Assembly (NCBI GenBank): GCA_025716855.1
Contig: JAIXMQ010000068.1
Span: 1-64,000, forward strand
Reading direction: 5' to 3'
Origin: Pilaira anomala
Taxonomy: Eukaryota > Mucoromycota > Mucoromycetes > Mucorales > Mucoraceae
Length of the DNA stretch: 64,000 nucleotides
Part shown: in pieces, positions 22,474 to 33,965 of the stretch
Position numbering within the stretch: the stretch's first letter is position 1
Layout: each line of letters opens with the position of its first letter
Translations under genes and position numbers: made by a program
Notes under the pieces: model-generated
What the model was told of the DNA's origin: nothing
Databases searched by the model: none
The model's input: only the letters and a program-made list of their open reading frames with translations

Positions 22474-24290
22474 AGTCCTTTTCATTCGTACCATACCCCT
22501 CCTCCTCTTTCCTCCATAATAAAACGTCTCTTTCAGTAAATATTATTTTTATACATGTAGGTGGTTCGTGCACTGATATTATTAACCAATGTTCTTAATG
22601 TATAATTTAATTAGTTTCAAAATTCGTATTAGGTATAATAGCCCGCAACACAATGCAGTTGGAAACGTGATAGTGCATCTTAAGGTTTAATATATTCCTT
22701 TTTATTTATTGTTTGTCTACAAAAAGCTTAAACCTGTCAGTTTAATCTAGCCTATAGCCCTTACATTTACAATATGTATAGCTGTGGATTCAAATGCTTA
22801 AATGTACGCACGTATTGTACTTCTCATAACTTTACGTTTCGTTCAAATCTACATAATGATATGAAATTAGTTGTATATAAATATTAAATTAATAACAACA
22901 AATTAAACAAACTGATATTTGAATTTTTTTTTTCATCTAGTTCTACTAAGGCTCCTTGTGTGTGAATAAAAGTGAAAATTATATAAGAATATATTTTAAA
23001 CTACATATGTCAGAAGTTAACTGTTAAGACAGCATAATAATTATGCTAAGGGATAGTTTCATTTATTTATTCTTGTAGTATTGCTATATGTAAGACAGTT
23101 AGCTCTCTAATATGATGAGGTGAGAGGTAACTTGTTATTGAAAATTACTAATTTTTTTAAAACTATATAAATCCAAGTTGATTATCTGAACTCGTATTTC
23201 AAGAAATCCGGGCTAACAAAAATCTTTATAAGTAATAGATATAATTATATCAAAACATGAATGTTAGATGCCTTGTTTGAATAATAACATATAAAAAGCC
23301 TACCATTTTGATAATAAAAGCATAATATAACACATCAACAAAGGGGTAAGTATATCACGCTGTGTGGACTCTTTCTAAAGATTTTATAACGAAAGGGTCG
23401 ATTGTTGGATTTTCCAATACTCTTAAACTACATATAAAAGCGTAATTATTAATTTGGTATATGACTGACTCAGGATATACCTTGAAAATACGCAATATAG
23501 TTATGAATTCATTGATTTTTTAAAATATTTAATATTTTAATATTTTTCGCTGTAAGTATGCTGTCATGTTTTTCCCCCGCCATTTGATACTTTATCGTTT
23601 AAATTCACAAGGTTTTTTTTTTTATTTATTTCTTCGTCCTTTTTTTTTTTTTTTTTTTTTTTTTTGGATGATTTCTTTCGGTATCTTTACTAGAAATACG
23701 ATCAGTTTTTAGAATCCAAATCAACCCTGAATATTCAGCAGTTGCAATTGCATTATAACGTGGATATGCCATGAGCTATTTAACGATATAAGATATAAAA
23801 AGTGACGAATTTAAAGTATTTATCAGAAAACACGATATTTATTGTAACGAAATACCCTGAGCGAGGATTATGATCTCAGTTTCGGTGCAAGTATACTATG
23901 ATTGGTTAATCGGGGCATGCATGTGTGTCCTGAACGAAGTTTTGTGATACATATCTTATTTATTCTTTCAGCTTCTGTTGACCTGTGTCCTACAGATCTT
24001 TTTATTATTATTAAAAAGTAACATCAGAATGATAAATCAATTACGATATTAATTAAATGAAGATGAAAGCGTAGAAAAAACAAAGAGTAAAAACATAAGA
24101 GAAAAGGCGACCTTTTTTTTTTTTTTTTTTTCTCGAGTAAAATACAGCACCACACCGGCTCTGGATAAACTCACGGTATCAGAAAGACTTGCTTTTTTCA
24201 TTTTTTCCGTCGCCGGTTGCATACAAAAAAGTTTTTTATTTTTTCTTTTATTGAAATCTTTATCTTCCTTTCACACAAATATATCACAAA
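22474..24290. other. Large gap with a possible orphan exon at 23666-23775 (minus)
   Basis: About 1.8 kb without a supported gene. On the reverse strand, after a TTAAATAG acceptor-like site, 23666-23775 reads MAYPRYNAIATAEYSGLIWI then LKTDRISSKDTERNHP, and runs into a 26-bp poly(A) tract (T on the plus strand, 23640-23665). The stretch resembles one strand pair of a lipocalin or a WD-type propeller blade. I found no neighbouring exons on either side, so it may be a relic. Poly(T) also lies at about 24114-24131, ahead of the FKBP gene. Confidence 0.35.
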
Positions 24291-25157
24291 ATGAACAAAA
24301 ATATGCAGTTCTGTCAAATAATCCTTATTGGATTACTTATATCCTTTGTAAACACACAACAACAACCAGCAAAATTTCATACAAGTTAGAAATTATTGTT
24401 GAAATATATTTTATCTGTCGTCTAATTTAAAAACTTAGATATATTACGATACGCACCCACATGTAGAGAAAAAGTGAGCTCTGATTCAAGTATTCAACTT
24501 CGATATATTGCAAAACTTTTAGAAACAAATGAAATCATTGAGAATAAAACACTAGACTTAAAACCAGGTACAATAATCATTACAATGGATCCACTATATG
24601 CATACTGATGTCATTTTATTTAATCTTTTAGGTGAATTAACAGTGGTGAAAGGTAAAGATTACAAAAAAAAAGGATATCAAGTGGATTATAATTGACTTT
24701 TTGCATTATTATAGGATTAGAACAAGGAATACAGGGTATGTGTACAGGGGAAATACGTCGACTAACTGTTCCAACATCATTACATATATGTAAGTTTTCT
24801 CTTTTTGTAACTTGATTGTTTTATTGACACGATTATCCCATTGTAGCAAATGATGGACAGGTGTCAAATAAAGGTAAATGAGGAATAATATTTTATTTAA
24901 TCATTAAACTAAACACTAGTTATTATATAGCGATTGTGTACGATATAGAGGTTTTAAGAATTCAGAGTCCACAAATCTTGTAAATATGCAAACATTTCAT
25001 CATTAAGGCAACACAAAAAAAACTAAAAAAAAAAAAAAAAAAAAACTTGTTTTTCTTTTTTAAAAATAGTACACCAATATTTTGGACCATGCTAGTATCT
25101 ATGGGAATAGCTTACTTTATTTTTGGAAGATTAGCGGATCAAAAAATAACAAAATAA
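24291..25157 (+). CDS. ER-type FKBP peptidyl-prolyl isomerase with C-terminal membrane anchor
   Basis: Seven short exons join in frame to about 170 residues. A cleavable-looking signal peptide (MNKNMQFCQIILIGLLISFV) is followed by a compact FKBP domain: LRYAPTCREKVSSDSSIQLR, the segment KTLDLKPGELTVVKGLEQGI, QGMCTGEIRRLTVPTSLHI, and the closing strand AIVYDIEVLRIQ. GLEQGIQGMCTGE matches the conserved G(W/L)(D/E)QG..GM..GE of FKBPs. Some drug-pocket aromatic residues are not evident, so catalysis is uncertain. The protein ends in IFWTMLVSMGIAYFIFG plus a basic tail, a C-terminal membrane helix, unlike soluble FKBP2. It would sit in the ER membrane with the FKBP fold lumenal. The exon after VLRIQSPQIF restores the frame across a poly(A)-rich intron. 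Confidence 0.75.
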
Positions 25158-25207
25158 AATGTTTATTTATTCAATAATAATTATAATGATAACAAAAAAA
25201 AATTTTT

Positions 25208-27062
25208 TTAATAAGAGGTTGTATTATGATTTTTTATATTCCATTGTTCTTCTACATCGGGTGAAGGACCCCAACCATCTTCTTCATCTTGATCATCTTG
25301 TAAATGATTTAAATGATTTGGTGATCCACCAACAAAATGTGAAGGATAATTTGATGGTGGTTGTGGTTGCATTGGTGAATAATAATAATATGGTTGTGGT
25401 GCTTGTGCTGGTCCTGGCCCATACATAGCAGATGGATCCATACCATAATAAACCATACCATTTGCTTCATATCCAGGAGGTAATTGTAATCCATTAGGTC
25501 CATGAATTAAAGGTGGATAAAATTTAGCGTTCATATATGGACTCGAATCATCACCATTACCATTAACTGAATTAGGTGATACTGAACCCGCAACTGGTGA
25601 AGAAGGAATACCCATAGGATATGGCATGGCATACATTGGATTACCATTAAGGCCATTGGGAATCATAGGTAAGTAATTGATATTAGCTGTATGGTGATGA
25701 TGAGGGTGTGGATAATACACTGGAATATTTTGATAATGTTGCTGCTGCTGTTGTTGTTGTTGAAGGTGATGAAGATGTTGTTGTTGTTGCTGCTGATGTT
25801 GTTGCTGTTGTTGTAATTGTTCTTCTACATCACTATTTACTTCTTCTCTTTGTCTCCAATTATCATCAAAATTACGTCTTGGTTTCTTATTATAACTCAT
25901 ATAATTATTCTTTTTAAAATGAGTCTCTGGTTGAGGACTACTACTATCATAACTTGTAGCATACTGATTTAATCTAGGTGATTCCGTTACGATCACTTCC
26001 TTTTCTTTAGGTGCTGTCATTCCCAAAATTTGTTCATCTTTAACCCAATCTGATTCTTCATCTGCTTCTAAAATAATCTCCACATCTGAATCTTCATCAT
26101 CGTATTCTTCAACAATGGGTGGTGAAGGAGCTTCCATCTTTTGAGAGAAATAGCCTCGACTCTTTCTTGGTTCTTTAGTAGTGTAATTTAATCGTGCTTG
26201 ATTTGCTGCTTTTTTATCTGCATTCCAATCTGCACTGTTGTTCGATTGTGAAGTACTCCAACCTCCTTCTGTACGTGATTTAGGTCGTTCTTCCCATCCA
26301 CTATGAATTGGTTGTTTTGTTTCAATTACTGGTTCTATCTTTACTTCGGGTGTTGACCATCCATTAAGGCTACTGTTACTATCTACTCCATTTCCCCAGC
26401 CCGATACCCGAGTTTCTGACTTATGATCTCCCCAACCACCTACTCTCTTCACTTCAACATCTGGTTTGACTTCTGCCTTCATTTCTGTCTTGAATGCAGA
26501 TTTAGATAATTCATTACTTTCAACAGATGGTTCCAAATCCTTCACATCTGCCTTGACGTCTGCCTTGACCTCTGTCTTGACTTCAGGCGTAGACAAACGA
26601 CTACTTTCAACAGATGATTCCTTCACTTCTTCTTTCATGTTATTGTTCATATTGTTATATCCACGATGATTATGACGAGGCAATCTTTCTTCATACTTTG
26701 TTTGAAAGTTAGGTCGAATAAACACTTGTTCAGGCGGAGCTTCTGCTGACATCTTTGCCCAAGAAGAGGAAGCCTTTTCTTCATCAGGAATATTAGTTGA
26801 TTTAGTTTCCTGATTAACTGGCTGCTTTCTTTGCTCAGAGGTATTCCAACTAGGACTTTCATTGACTGAAGTACCAGCCACAGCTTTTGTGTCCCAGCTA
26901 GGACTTTCGTTTGGAGTCGCAGTAATCCACCTAGGGCTTTGATCTAATGTCTTTGAAATAGTTGTTTTATTCCAATTCGAGTTATCATCTATTGTCTTTG
27001 AAGCAGTCGTTGAATTGTTCCAACTAGAATCCCCATTTACTTTTTTAGAAGGAGAATTAGTA

Positions 27063-27116
<54 letters not shown>

Positions 27117-27659
27117 TTAGTAGTATTAGTAGTAGTAGCAGTATTCCAATTAGAGATTTCATCTACAGCTTTTGAGACAGGTGTATTATTATTATTCCAG
27201 TCAGATACATGCTCGGTTGTATTCCATCCATTTTGATCCATCTTCTGTGTATTATTACTATGGTTCCAATTCTGTGATAAAGTCTCCTTATTGGTGTTAT
27301 TCTTCCTATGAGTTGATATAGGGTTCTGGCTTAATTGCTGAACTGTTTCAGTGTTAAGATGGTGTGAAATAGTAGGCGTGTGCGTATCAGATGGTGAGGC
27401 TTTTTTGGGTGCTTGTTGGTCCCACGGTGTCGCACTCCATTCTTGTTGTACAAATGAGTCCCAACCCTTGGATTCATTCGCTATTTTCGTAGTATCGCCC
27501 CAGCCGGTACTTTCTTCAACTATTTTAACTGATTCTTCAACTGTATTTCCAAGCGTTTCAGATTCTTCTAATCTATCTACTGATCCCCAAGCACTAACGA
27601 CATTTTTCGAAGTAGTAGTAGTAGTAGATGTAGCAGGTATTGTAACATCTACTAATGTG

Positions 27660-27691
<32 letters not shown>

Positions 27692-28938
27692 TTGTGGTGG
27701 TGGTGGTGGTGGTGGTGGCGTATTTGGATCAGATGTAAAGAAATCTAAGGTTACATTCAATTTACCATGTTCTTGTAAAGTCTCGGGAGTGACATTTGCC
27801 CAAGATTTATTTTCGACTGTCTTGATCGTCTTTGCAGTATTTAATTCTGGCCAATTTTCTTTTGAGTGATAAGTAGTAGTATTGGTAGTAGTAGGATGAT
27901 CACGATGTCCATGATTTTGATATCCACCTCTTCCACCACGATGGCCTCTACCTCTTTGAGAGAACTTATGTGAAGAGTATGAATCTAATGGTTGTTGTTG
28001 TGAAGAAGAAAAATTTACTTGATCATCCAACTCTACCATATTTCTCTTTCGTCTCTCTTCCGCTTCTTCTTCTCGTAACAATTCTTCATATCCACTATGA
28101 TCCCATTTTTTATACATTAAAGGATCCATTTGATCATATTGCTTTCGATTTCTTTGATTAGGATTTGGATTAAAGTGTGGTTGTTCTTCATTAGGTCGCG
28201 TTGATTCTGCAAATGTATCTTCTCTATATCGATCATCGTGACTCCAGAATAATCCAACGTAGGGTACAAAACTAGGGTCCTCTGCTAATTTTCGTCGATA
28301 TTCACGATGTTCTAGCATACGTCTCTCTTTTACTACTTCATATTCAATTTCTTCCGTCGGTATACTGGTAACTCTATCCTCGTGTTCTCTTTCGTCTTTT
28401 GGCTCCTCGACAACAATCTCTTTATCTAAAGAGAAAAAAAAATTATGGCGTTATTTTTATTTTGTACACAATAAGAAAAAAAAAAGAGATCTCGCAAACC
28501 TTTTACTGAGTAAGGTTGTGGAGGTTGTTCTGTTCGTGGAAACTGTTCTGTTTGTGGAGACTGTTCTGTTTGTGGAGACTGTTCTGTTTGTGGAGACTGC
28601 TCTGGTTGTGGAGGTTGTACTGTTTTCAAAAGTTGTTCTGGTTGTGGAAGCCGTTCTTCCTGTGGTTGTATAGATAAAGTAGTTTCTGTTATCTGGACTT
28701 GAGTTTGTTCTTCAACTTCACTTTCATTGACTTCACTTTCTTCCACTTCGGTATCATACTCACTTCCAGTTTCGTCTTCTGTCTCAGTTTCAGTATTGTA
28801 TTCAGAGTCGGTCAGTTCCAACTCAGAGTCAGTTAGGTCCTCGTTTACTGAAGTATAAGATCTAGCACTATCAATATCGGATTCAGTCAATTCATCTTCT
28901 GAATCATGACCTCTTCGGCTCTGTAATAATCTTGACAT
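25208..28938 (-). CDS. Large Btz-domain protein (CASC3/Barentsz-like, exon junction complex)
   Basis: Two exons (about 28503-28938 and 25208 to about 28427) give about 1,217 residues. The N-terminus is acidic and S/T/D/E-rich with a short array of EQSPQT repeats. The Btz (SELOR) core lies near residues 165-215: REYRRKLAEDPSFVPYVGLF followed by WSHDDR, the DP.(F/Y)(V/I)P..G.F..HD.R pattern that clamps eIF4A3 in the exon junction complex. The rest is disordered: RGG-like RGRGHRGGRGG, many W-N/W-G spaced motifs (SWNT, WNNS), polyQ, polyP, polyT, polyH and a C-terminus rich in Y/P/N. The EJC marks spliced mRNAs for export, localisation and decay. Animal CASC3 is near 700 residues, so this one is unusually long. 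One Btz core is seen; the remaining function is inference. Confidence 0.75.
27059..27139. repeat. Coding (AGT)n trinucleotide repeat encoding polyThr
   Basis: A near-perfect AGT/GTA trinucleotide run (27069 to about 27110) with flanking variants encodes a threonine stretch in the Btz-domain protein on the reverse strand. Neighbouring trinucleotide runs in the same gene encode polyGln (about 27660-27690, and 25738-25815) and polyPro (about 27695-27718). All keep the reading frame, as expected for unstable repeats inside a gene. Confidence 0.9.
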
Positions 28939-29386
28939 GATGTCTACTTATAAAAACAAAGTAAAACAAATAAAAAGTAGTCAAATAGTTTCCTGCAGTT
29001 TGTGTGTATGTGTGAGAGAAAGAAAAGATAAATCAAGGAGAGCAGAAAAAAACATGATGTGACTTGTTTAGTGGACCTTAAAAAGAGGCCCTTTCTTCAC
29101 AAGCAAGGTTGTTTAAAAATGGAACACATATCACATTCACCAAATACTAAGAAAAAGAAAGGGGACAAGATTATATATATTATGTGTTTTTTGCTATTAT
29201 ATTTAATTCCTTGACCATAGAATGAAATTTGATACACTTTACATTTGTTGAATAGTCGTTACATCTCAGGGCTGAATGTTTTTTTTTTCAGACTTCAGAG
29301 CCAATCAATTAAGCTTGATGAAGAAAGGGACCAATTTTTTTTTTTCTCTCTCTCTTTTTCTTTTTTACCATCCCTTCTTTATAGTA

Positions 29387-31318
29387 ATGAAACAACTTTT
29401 TAAAAGTTTCAATATTAGAGATCATTTCAATACTCGACTTAAACTTTTCACACTTTATATTATATTGGTAACAGTACTTGTGGTTGCCTGGATACAATTT
29501 GATAATTTAAAACAACTCAATAATTATGAACAACCTGAATTACCTCAATTTAGTACCTCTGAAATAGACCCAGCAATTTGGAGTATTCAAATACAAGAGA
29601 ATGAGACTATAATCTCACAACAATCTATCTTTCCTACCAGCGCATTCTCATCATCTATAGTAGAATCACATTTACCATTTGTTACTGCTATCATTACTCG
29701 AGTAGATGATAGTCATGATGGTATTTTACATACTATTCAACACCTTTTAAAGTATCCATTTATAAAAGAAATTTATATTTACAATCAAGTGAAATCAAAA
29801 CCATTAACAGTAAAAGTATAACAACAAACTTTAAAAAAAAAGTGATGGAACGGACTTTAAACATGCTGATCTTTTTCTATTTATAGGAATTCCATGGTAA
29901 CAGTTCAAATAATAATGTTCGTATCGAAATTATGGATATCAATCCAGGACTTTACAGTATGGGAAAGTTTACTGCATGTGCAATGGCAACCTATGAAAAA
30001 TGTTACTTTCAAGATGATTTATGGTTAAACACTTTTCTTGATTCATTATATACCCATTCTCAACGTTATACAGATCATGTTGTTGTGAATACGCGACCTG
30101 TCAATTACATTGATTATAAGAAATGGCGATTCAGCAATAAAGGTATATATAATGTAGTTGTATAGGATATAATATTTTTTAAGCCTTTTTTTTTCTTTTA
30201 GAAAAATTACTGCATGCAGGATATACTGATCTACGTTATGGTGCATTTGTATCTCGTCAAAAAGTACAAGCCTTTTTAAGCCAATTGAGTACACAGGGCT
30301 TGGGTACAGCTAAATTAAAATACGCTGAAATTTATTTTTCGATTTGGTTTAATCAATACCCGTACTTGATTTCTAATCCATTACTTTCGTATGGTAGAGA
30401 AAGATTTAAAGGCCTAGATACTATTAACAATCGAAAATTAATTGAATATTATATGGTAATTATCCTCTTTTATCATACTATAATCATGGTAACATTGGTA
30501 CTACAGTTTACGGGTTTTTTATATTTTAGTACGACGCACTCTTATTATTAGAAACATCGATTCAAAATTCGAAAAGCTCACTTACTGAACAAGATGATTA
30601 TTTTGATAAGTTAGATTTGGCTCCATTAGAAGAAGAAAGAGATGTTCGGTATATAACTTGCATATATGAAATATGTATGCAACATATTTTTCTAATATTA
30701 CTATACATACACACACAGATCAAGTTGCTCCAATGATAGATGCTTATTCATTACAAATATGAATACAATGCCTAATGTAGATAGCGTTCAATTTAGTTCT
30801 GATGCTATATCGAATATAGCTGCTTATGAAACTTTATATAATCAAACAAACCCATTTATACCATTAACCAATACCTACATGTATCAATCCTATCATAAAG
30901 CAGTAGATCGGAATACAGAAACCTGTTGGAACTCTCTTCAAAGTAAAGTCCAAGATTCATTTTGTGTACATATATTTTACTTATTTAACATTTTTTTTTA
31001 GAACCAAAAATGGGAGATTATTTTGGACTCTATATGACAGGCGATATTAGAGCTAAAAGAGTCATGTTGTATACAACAAATCATTATGAAGAATCATTAG
31101 ATAAAGTCTTTCGATTGACAGTTCAACACCGTGTGTATGGCCCATGGGATGATTGTGAAATCAAATTGATACCGACTACACAACTTAATCACCGTATTGG
31201 ATTTGACTTTAAATGTCCAAACGGAGATCTATTAAAATCAATTCGAATTCATTTTTTGCAAGATCAACAGGTACCATTTGAATTATGTAGTATTGGAATT
31301 GATAACTTTGTAGTTTAA
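29387..31318 (+). CDS. Type II membrane glycosyltransferase-like protein with C-terminal discoidin-like module
   Basis: Six exons give about 540 residues. A basic cytosolic stub (MKQLFKSFNIRDHFNTRLK) is followed by a membrane segment (LFTLYIILVTVLVVAWI, residues ~20-36). The lumenal part starts LPFVTAIITRVDDSHDGILH and IKEIYIYNQ, as in GT-A folds, and has CYFQDDLWLNTFLDSLY, a QDD(L)W candidate for the metal-binding DxD. YGAFVSRQKVQAFLSQL and YAEIYFSIWFNQYPYLISN look like the acceptor side. The last ~140 residues (CSNDRCLFITNMNTMPN, AVDRNTETCWNS, KMGDYFGLYMTGDIRAKRVM) resemble an F5/8-type-C (discoidin/galactose-binding) module: AxDxNxxTCW then a G-D-x-F-x-L strand. Phase is maintained at every junction, e.g. 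NSLQ|KPKMGDYF. I propose a Golgi sugar transferase; specificity unknown. The upstream gene (Btz) is divergent, 448 bp away. Confidence 0.62.
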
Positions 31319-31637
31319 ATATTTGTACAACTTTAATCATAATCTACTTTCATTTATGATCTCTTTACTATTTTGTTTTGTTTTTGTATAGTGTGTAAAC
31401 ACTAAATCTCTTTTTTTTTTTATAAAAAAAAAACTTAATTCTATTGTTCTAGTTTTAAGGAGATCTATCTTTCTTTATATTTCACATTTTGTATGTAAAA
31501 AAGCGTGGTACAAGTTACACGTACTCTTTTTTTTTTACCTTTTTTTTAATATTTATTATTTTAGGTCCTTTCTTTCTTTTTCTTTTTTTTTTCTTTTTTT
31601 TTTTTTTTTAATTGTATATAAATTATATCAAAAATAA

Positions 31638-32137
31638 ATGCAATCTATAAAGTGTGTCGTTGTTGGTGATGGGTAAGTTGTCATTGAAATAATTTTTTTT
31701 TAATGTCATTCAGAAAACAAACAAAACAAAAATAAAATGACCTTTTCGTTATGTACATTTAAAAAAAGGATGATGATGACAATGTTAACTTTACTTTTTT
31801 TTTAATATAGTGCTGTTGGTAAAACATGTCTTTTAATTTCATATACAACAAATGCTTTCCCGGGAGAATATATTCCTACAGTGTAAATATATATAAATAT
31901 ATTATCAGCAAACAACAAAAAACTAACAAGTCAACTAGTTTTGATAATTATTCAGCCAATGTGATGGTTGATGGTAAACCTATCAATCTTGGTTTATGGG
32001 ATACAGCTGGCCAAGAAGATTATGATCGTCTTCGTCCTTTATCTTATCCTCAAACAGACGTATTTCTTAGTTGTTTTTCACTTGTGAGTCCTCCTTCTTT
32101 TGAGAATGTCCGCACAAAGGTAAATTTTTAATTAATT

Positions 32138-32175
<38 letters not shown>

Positions 32176-32491
32176 AACTTATCCAATGAAAAACATGTAG
32201 TGGTATCCAGAAATTAGTCATCATGCTCCCAATATTCCAATCATTTTAGTAGGTACCAAGTTAGATTTACGTGAAGATCGTGATACAATTGAAAGATTGA
32301 AGCAAAAAAGAATGGCTCCCATTACTTATCCTCAAGGTTTAACGATGGCAAAAGATATTGGCGCATGCAAATACCTTGAATGTTCTGCTCTTACTCAAAA
32401 AGGTCTTAAAAACGTGTTTGATGAAGCCATTAGGGCTGTCCTGTCACCTCCTGTACGACCTAGAAAGAAGAAGGGTTGTTTGATCTTGTAG
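31638..32491 (+). CDS. RAC1: Rac-type Rho GTPase
   Basis: Four exons (31638 to about 31671, about 31811-31881, about 31940-32119, about 32201-32491) give about 191 residues. All G motifs are present: G1 GDGAVGKT, switch [22 protein letters not shown]3 [21 protein letters not shown]4 VGTKLDL and G5 [24 protein letters not shown] separates Rac from Cdc42 (which has AVTVMIGDEP). The tail [11 protein letters not shown] has a polybasic stretch and a CaaX box ending in Leu, so geranylgeranylation and plasma-membrane targeting are expected. In fungi Rac drives polarised growth and NADPH oxidase activity. A CT-rich leader and a TATATAAAT element lie just before the ATG. The gene is convergent with the nucleotidase. 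A RhoGEF at 57.2-61.2 kb is a possible regulator. Confidence 0.95.
32139..32172. repeat. (TA)n microsatellite in a Rac intron
   Basis: An uninterrupted AT dinucleotide run of about 32 bp in the last intron of the Rac gene. Similar runs lie at about 32630-32654 (between Rac and the nucleotidase) and 60768-60796 (RhoGEF intron). Confidence 0.9.
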
Positions 32492-32664
32492 TTATATATA
32501 AAGAAAAAAAAATACACAAACAAATACACTTATCACTTATTTTTCTTCTTTTTCCTCCTTTTTTTTTAAAAAAAACAAACCTTATATAATTCTCCAATAA
32601 AAAAAAATATAAAATATTAAAAAGAAATATTATATATATATATATATATATATTTATTTATTTT

Positions 32665-33755
32665 TTATTCTATATGCTTTAACATTTCAATAACTGGATT
32701 CATATTTGCGTCACCTTCAATAACAAGATCAAATGCTTTAAAATAAGAAGGTTCTAATGCTTTAATATCATGATTCAAAAACCCAATATTAAAGCAAAGA
32801 TCATGCTTTACACCTTGACTCATTTGAAGATCTCCTAAACTATCTCCCATTAATATCACATTACTACGTTCTTCAATCATTTTATGATAAGGCGAAGTTT
32901 CCAATTGAAATTCTGACTTGTTAAATACATGAATTAATGGTTCTTTAAAATCAACACAAACACCTTTGTCGTCAAATACCATCATATTTGATACAATATG
33001 CATATTATCATAAAACATGTTGGCTCCCTTTAAAATCTCTTCGATAATATTTCCAATACCTGCTGAAAATACCAAAAATGGTACTGATGTATCTTTACAA
33101 TTAATCAATACTCTATCTACTCCAGGTCGAATCTCAAGGTTCGCTTGTTCTGCCATTCTCTTCAAATCGGCTCGGTTCAACTTTTGAGCTACAAGACTAG
33201 CATGTGCCTCTGTCCACCACTTCATCATATAAGGTACCTTTTCATCATGAGTTAAATTTTGATCAATTTCAATAGGATAATATGTATTGTAAATACGCGC
33301 TGTTTCTTGTTTATACTAAAGAATAGGTTAATGAAAACTGGTGTCTTACAGGTTATTTTAGATGATTTTTACCTCTGGTGTCATCTTATCATACTTTGCA
33401 GGAATACCATGAGAAGAAGCATTACGTTCTAAAGCATCCGTTTCCTTGTTTCGAACCCAATGCCGAGACATTGTCATGTCAAAGTCTGTCAGCATAATTT
33501 TCTTTTCGTTTTAGGATCTTGTATAACTCATCTCTTTTATAAATGTAAAAATAAACTTACCACTGATAAAGTGAAGTTTTTTCCTACCATCTTGAATGAT
33601 CTTTTGTAATTTCTCTGTTGCTAAAGCAACATTATGAATACGAACGGTAGGAATCAATAAGAGTCTTTCCACTAAATTGTCAGGAATGAACAAATTATTT
33701 TTTTTTTTCAAGAAAAGAAAGCCTTTCTTTATTTACCTAAAGCTGCTGCTTGCAT
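32665..33755 (-). CDS. Pyrimidine 5'-nucleotidase (cytosolic III, UMPH-1 type)
   Basis: Reverse-strand exons join to about 300 residues: exon 1 MQAAAL (33755), then VERLLLIPTVRIHNVALATE, KLHFISDFDMTMSRHW, the RNASSHGIPAKYD cap segment, KWWTEAHASLVAQKLNRADL, LVFSAGIGNIIEEIL and NVILMGDSLGDLQMSQG. HAD motif I is DFDMT (nucleophile and acid/base Asp), motif II the Ser in FSAGIG, motif IV MGDSLGD. This is the NT5C3/UMPH-1 family, which removes phosphate from UMP and CMP (and related 5'-monophosphates) in the cytosol. No targeting signal is clear. Length is close to the family norm of ~300. The first exon is only 19 nt of coding sequence; its join (G|TG) keeps the frame. Confidence 0.88.
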
Positions 33756-33965
33756 GGTTTTAAAAGAGAAAAGATGAAGAAGGCTAAATGTTTTGACTAA
33801 AACTAGTCTTTTATTATGTCCCTATTTTCAGGGACCTTTAATTTTGTTAAGAAGGGGTTTAAACACTGTAATGCAGATAAATATATACATATGTAAAAAA
33901 AAGGGACCTTAAAAAAGATTTATTATTCAAGTATACATAGAAATATATTTTGTTGATAAATTGAA

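Noticed and set aside
27351..27869. 172-codon plus-strand frame with poly-C/G across the Btz gene.
   Set aside because: It is the antisense of CAA/CCA repeats coding polyQ and polyP in the reverse-strand gene.
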